Source: Pseudobdellovibrionaceae bacterium
GTDB lineage: Bacteria > Bdellovibrionota > Bdellovibrionia > Bdellovibrionales > Bdellovibrionaceae
Length of the DNA: 44,110 nt
Assembly: GCA_016785955.1 (NCBI GenBank)
Contig: JAEUWH010000037.1
Coordinates: 1-44,110, forward strand
Direction: 5' to 3'
Both the position numbers and the translations under genes were made by a program. This document shows, in pieces, positions 43,983 through 44,110 of the stretch (position 1 is the stretch's first letter; every line of letters starts with the position of its first letter). The notes under the pieces were generated by a model. The model made no database searches, was not told where the DNA came from, and saw only the letters and a list, made by a program, of their open reading frames with translations.

Positions 43983-43986
43983 CCAT

Positions 43987-44110
43987 TTAAATTTTTCCCT
44001 CATAACCCATTTTTTCTCTTGCATCTAATTTGTTAAACGTCCAGTTAATAGTGATCGCTTTGTCATTAATAAACTCGCCCCATGCACTTGTTTTCTTCTT
44101 TAAAATTTCA
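43987..44110 (-). pseudogene. C-terminal end of an IS630-like transposase (runs off the window)
   Basis: On the reverse strand 40 codons lead to TAA at 43987-43989. The translation contains AWGEFINDKAITINWTF followed by LDAREKMGY, which resembles the conserved end of IS630-family DDE transposases (NWxFTxxDAR-x-K). The gene begins beyond 44110, so whether it is intact cannot be judged; I list it as partial. It lies 4 nt from the stop of the protease gene on the opposite strand. Confidence 0.5.

Noticed and set aside
1-44110. tRNA, rRNA, CRISPR array or replication origin
   Set aside because: No cloverleaf-like segment, conserved rRNA stretch, regularly spaced repeats or DnaA-box cluster was recognised by eye; a dedicated scan was not possible.

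Overview
The window reads as a chromosomal segment from a Gram-negative bacterium. It has lipoprotein boxes, an LpxH-type lipid A enzyme, an outer-membrane barrel candidate and a complete-looking peptidoglycan/division gene set. Moderate-to-low GC, many TTG/GTG starts, numerous small lipoproteins, type IV pilin-like proteins with large ectodomains and several secreted peptidases fit a Bdellovibrio-like lineage (Bdellovibrionota). That placement is an inference from gene content and style; no taxonomic marker was searched. No tRNA, rRNA or CRISPR array was seen.

Layout. Positions 1-570 hold no intact gene: a transposase fragment at the left edge, a four-copy hexamer repeat and a very GC-rich 164-bp inverted repeat. 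From 571 to 3855 lie divergent dbpA and an ABC-F ATPase. Positions 3948-8979 hold three prepilin-like genes, two forward and one giant (1085 aa) reverse, which share a cysteine-bearing module. Positions 9094-14744 hold a secreted M28 aminopeptidase, a transporter-like protein with a HEAT-repeat tail, a response-regulator cyclase and a Tyr/Asn-rich lipoprotein. Positions 14810-21525 form a compact forward run (M3 peptidase, nadK, recN, ptrB) that meets a reverse NUDIX gene. Positions 22243-23466 hold a TRL-type lipoprotein and a barrel-like protein separated by a strong terminator.

The reverse-strand division and cell-wall (dcw) cluster runs from mraY (38228) down to ftsZ and lpxH (23469): mraY, murD, a small lipoprotein, ftsW, murG, murC, then an island, then ftsQ, ftsA, ftsZ, lpxH. 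The island (28285-31703) sits where murB and ddl are often found. It contains a haem-c-type chemoreceptor and a four-gene operon of exported small proteins with its own candidate promoter. Neither murB nor ddl is in the window.

Upstream of mraY is a reverse-strand gene for an exported protein carrying the residue pattern of RelA/SpoT (alarmone) synthetases, translationally coupled (TGATG) to a small unannotated open frame. Further right are a FlaG-like protein, a lipoprotein coupled to an Eis-like acetyltransferase, a ferredoxin overlapping nth, and a trypsin-like protease whose C-terminus ends at the edge of an IS630-like element running off the window.

Most notable observations: the exported RelA/SpoT-like protein and its small upstream partner; the three-gene pilin set with a giant ectodomain; the island in the dcw cluster; and several hairpins that enclose a ribosome binding site or start codon.
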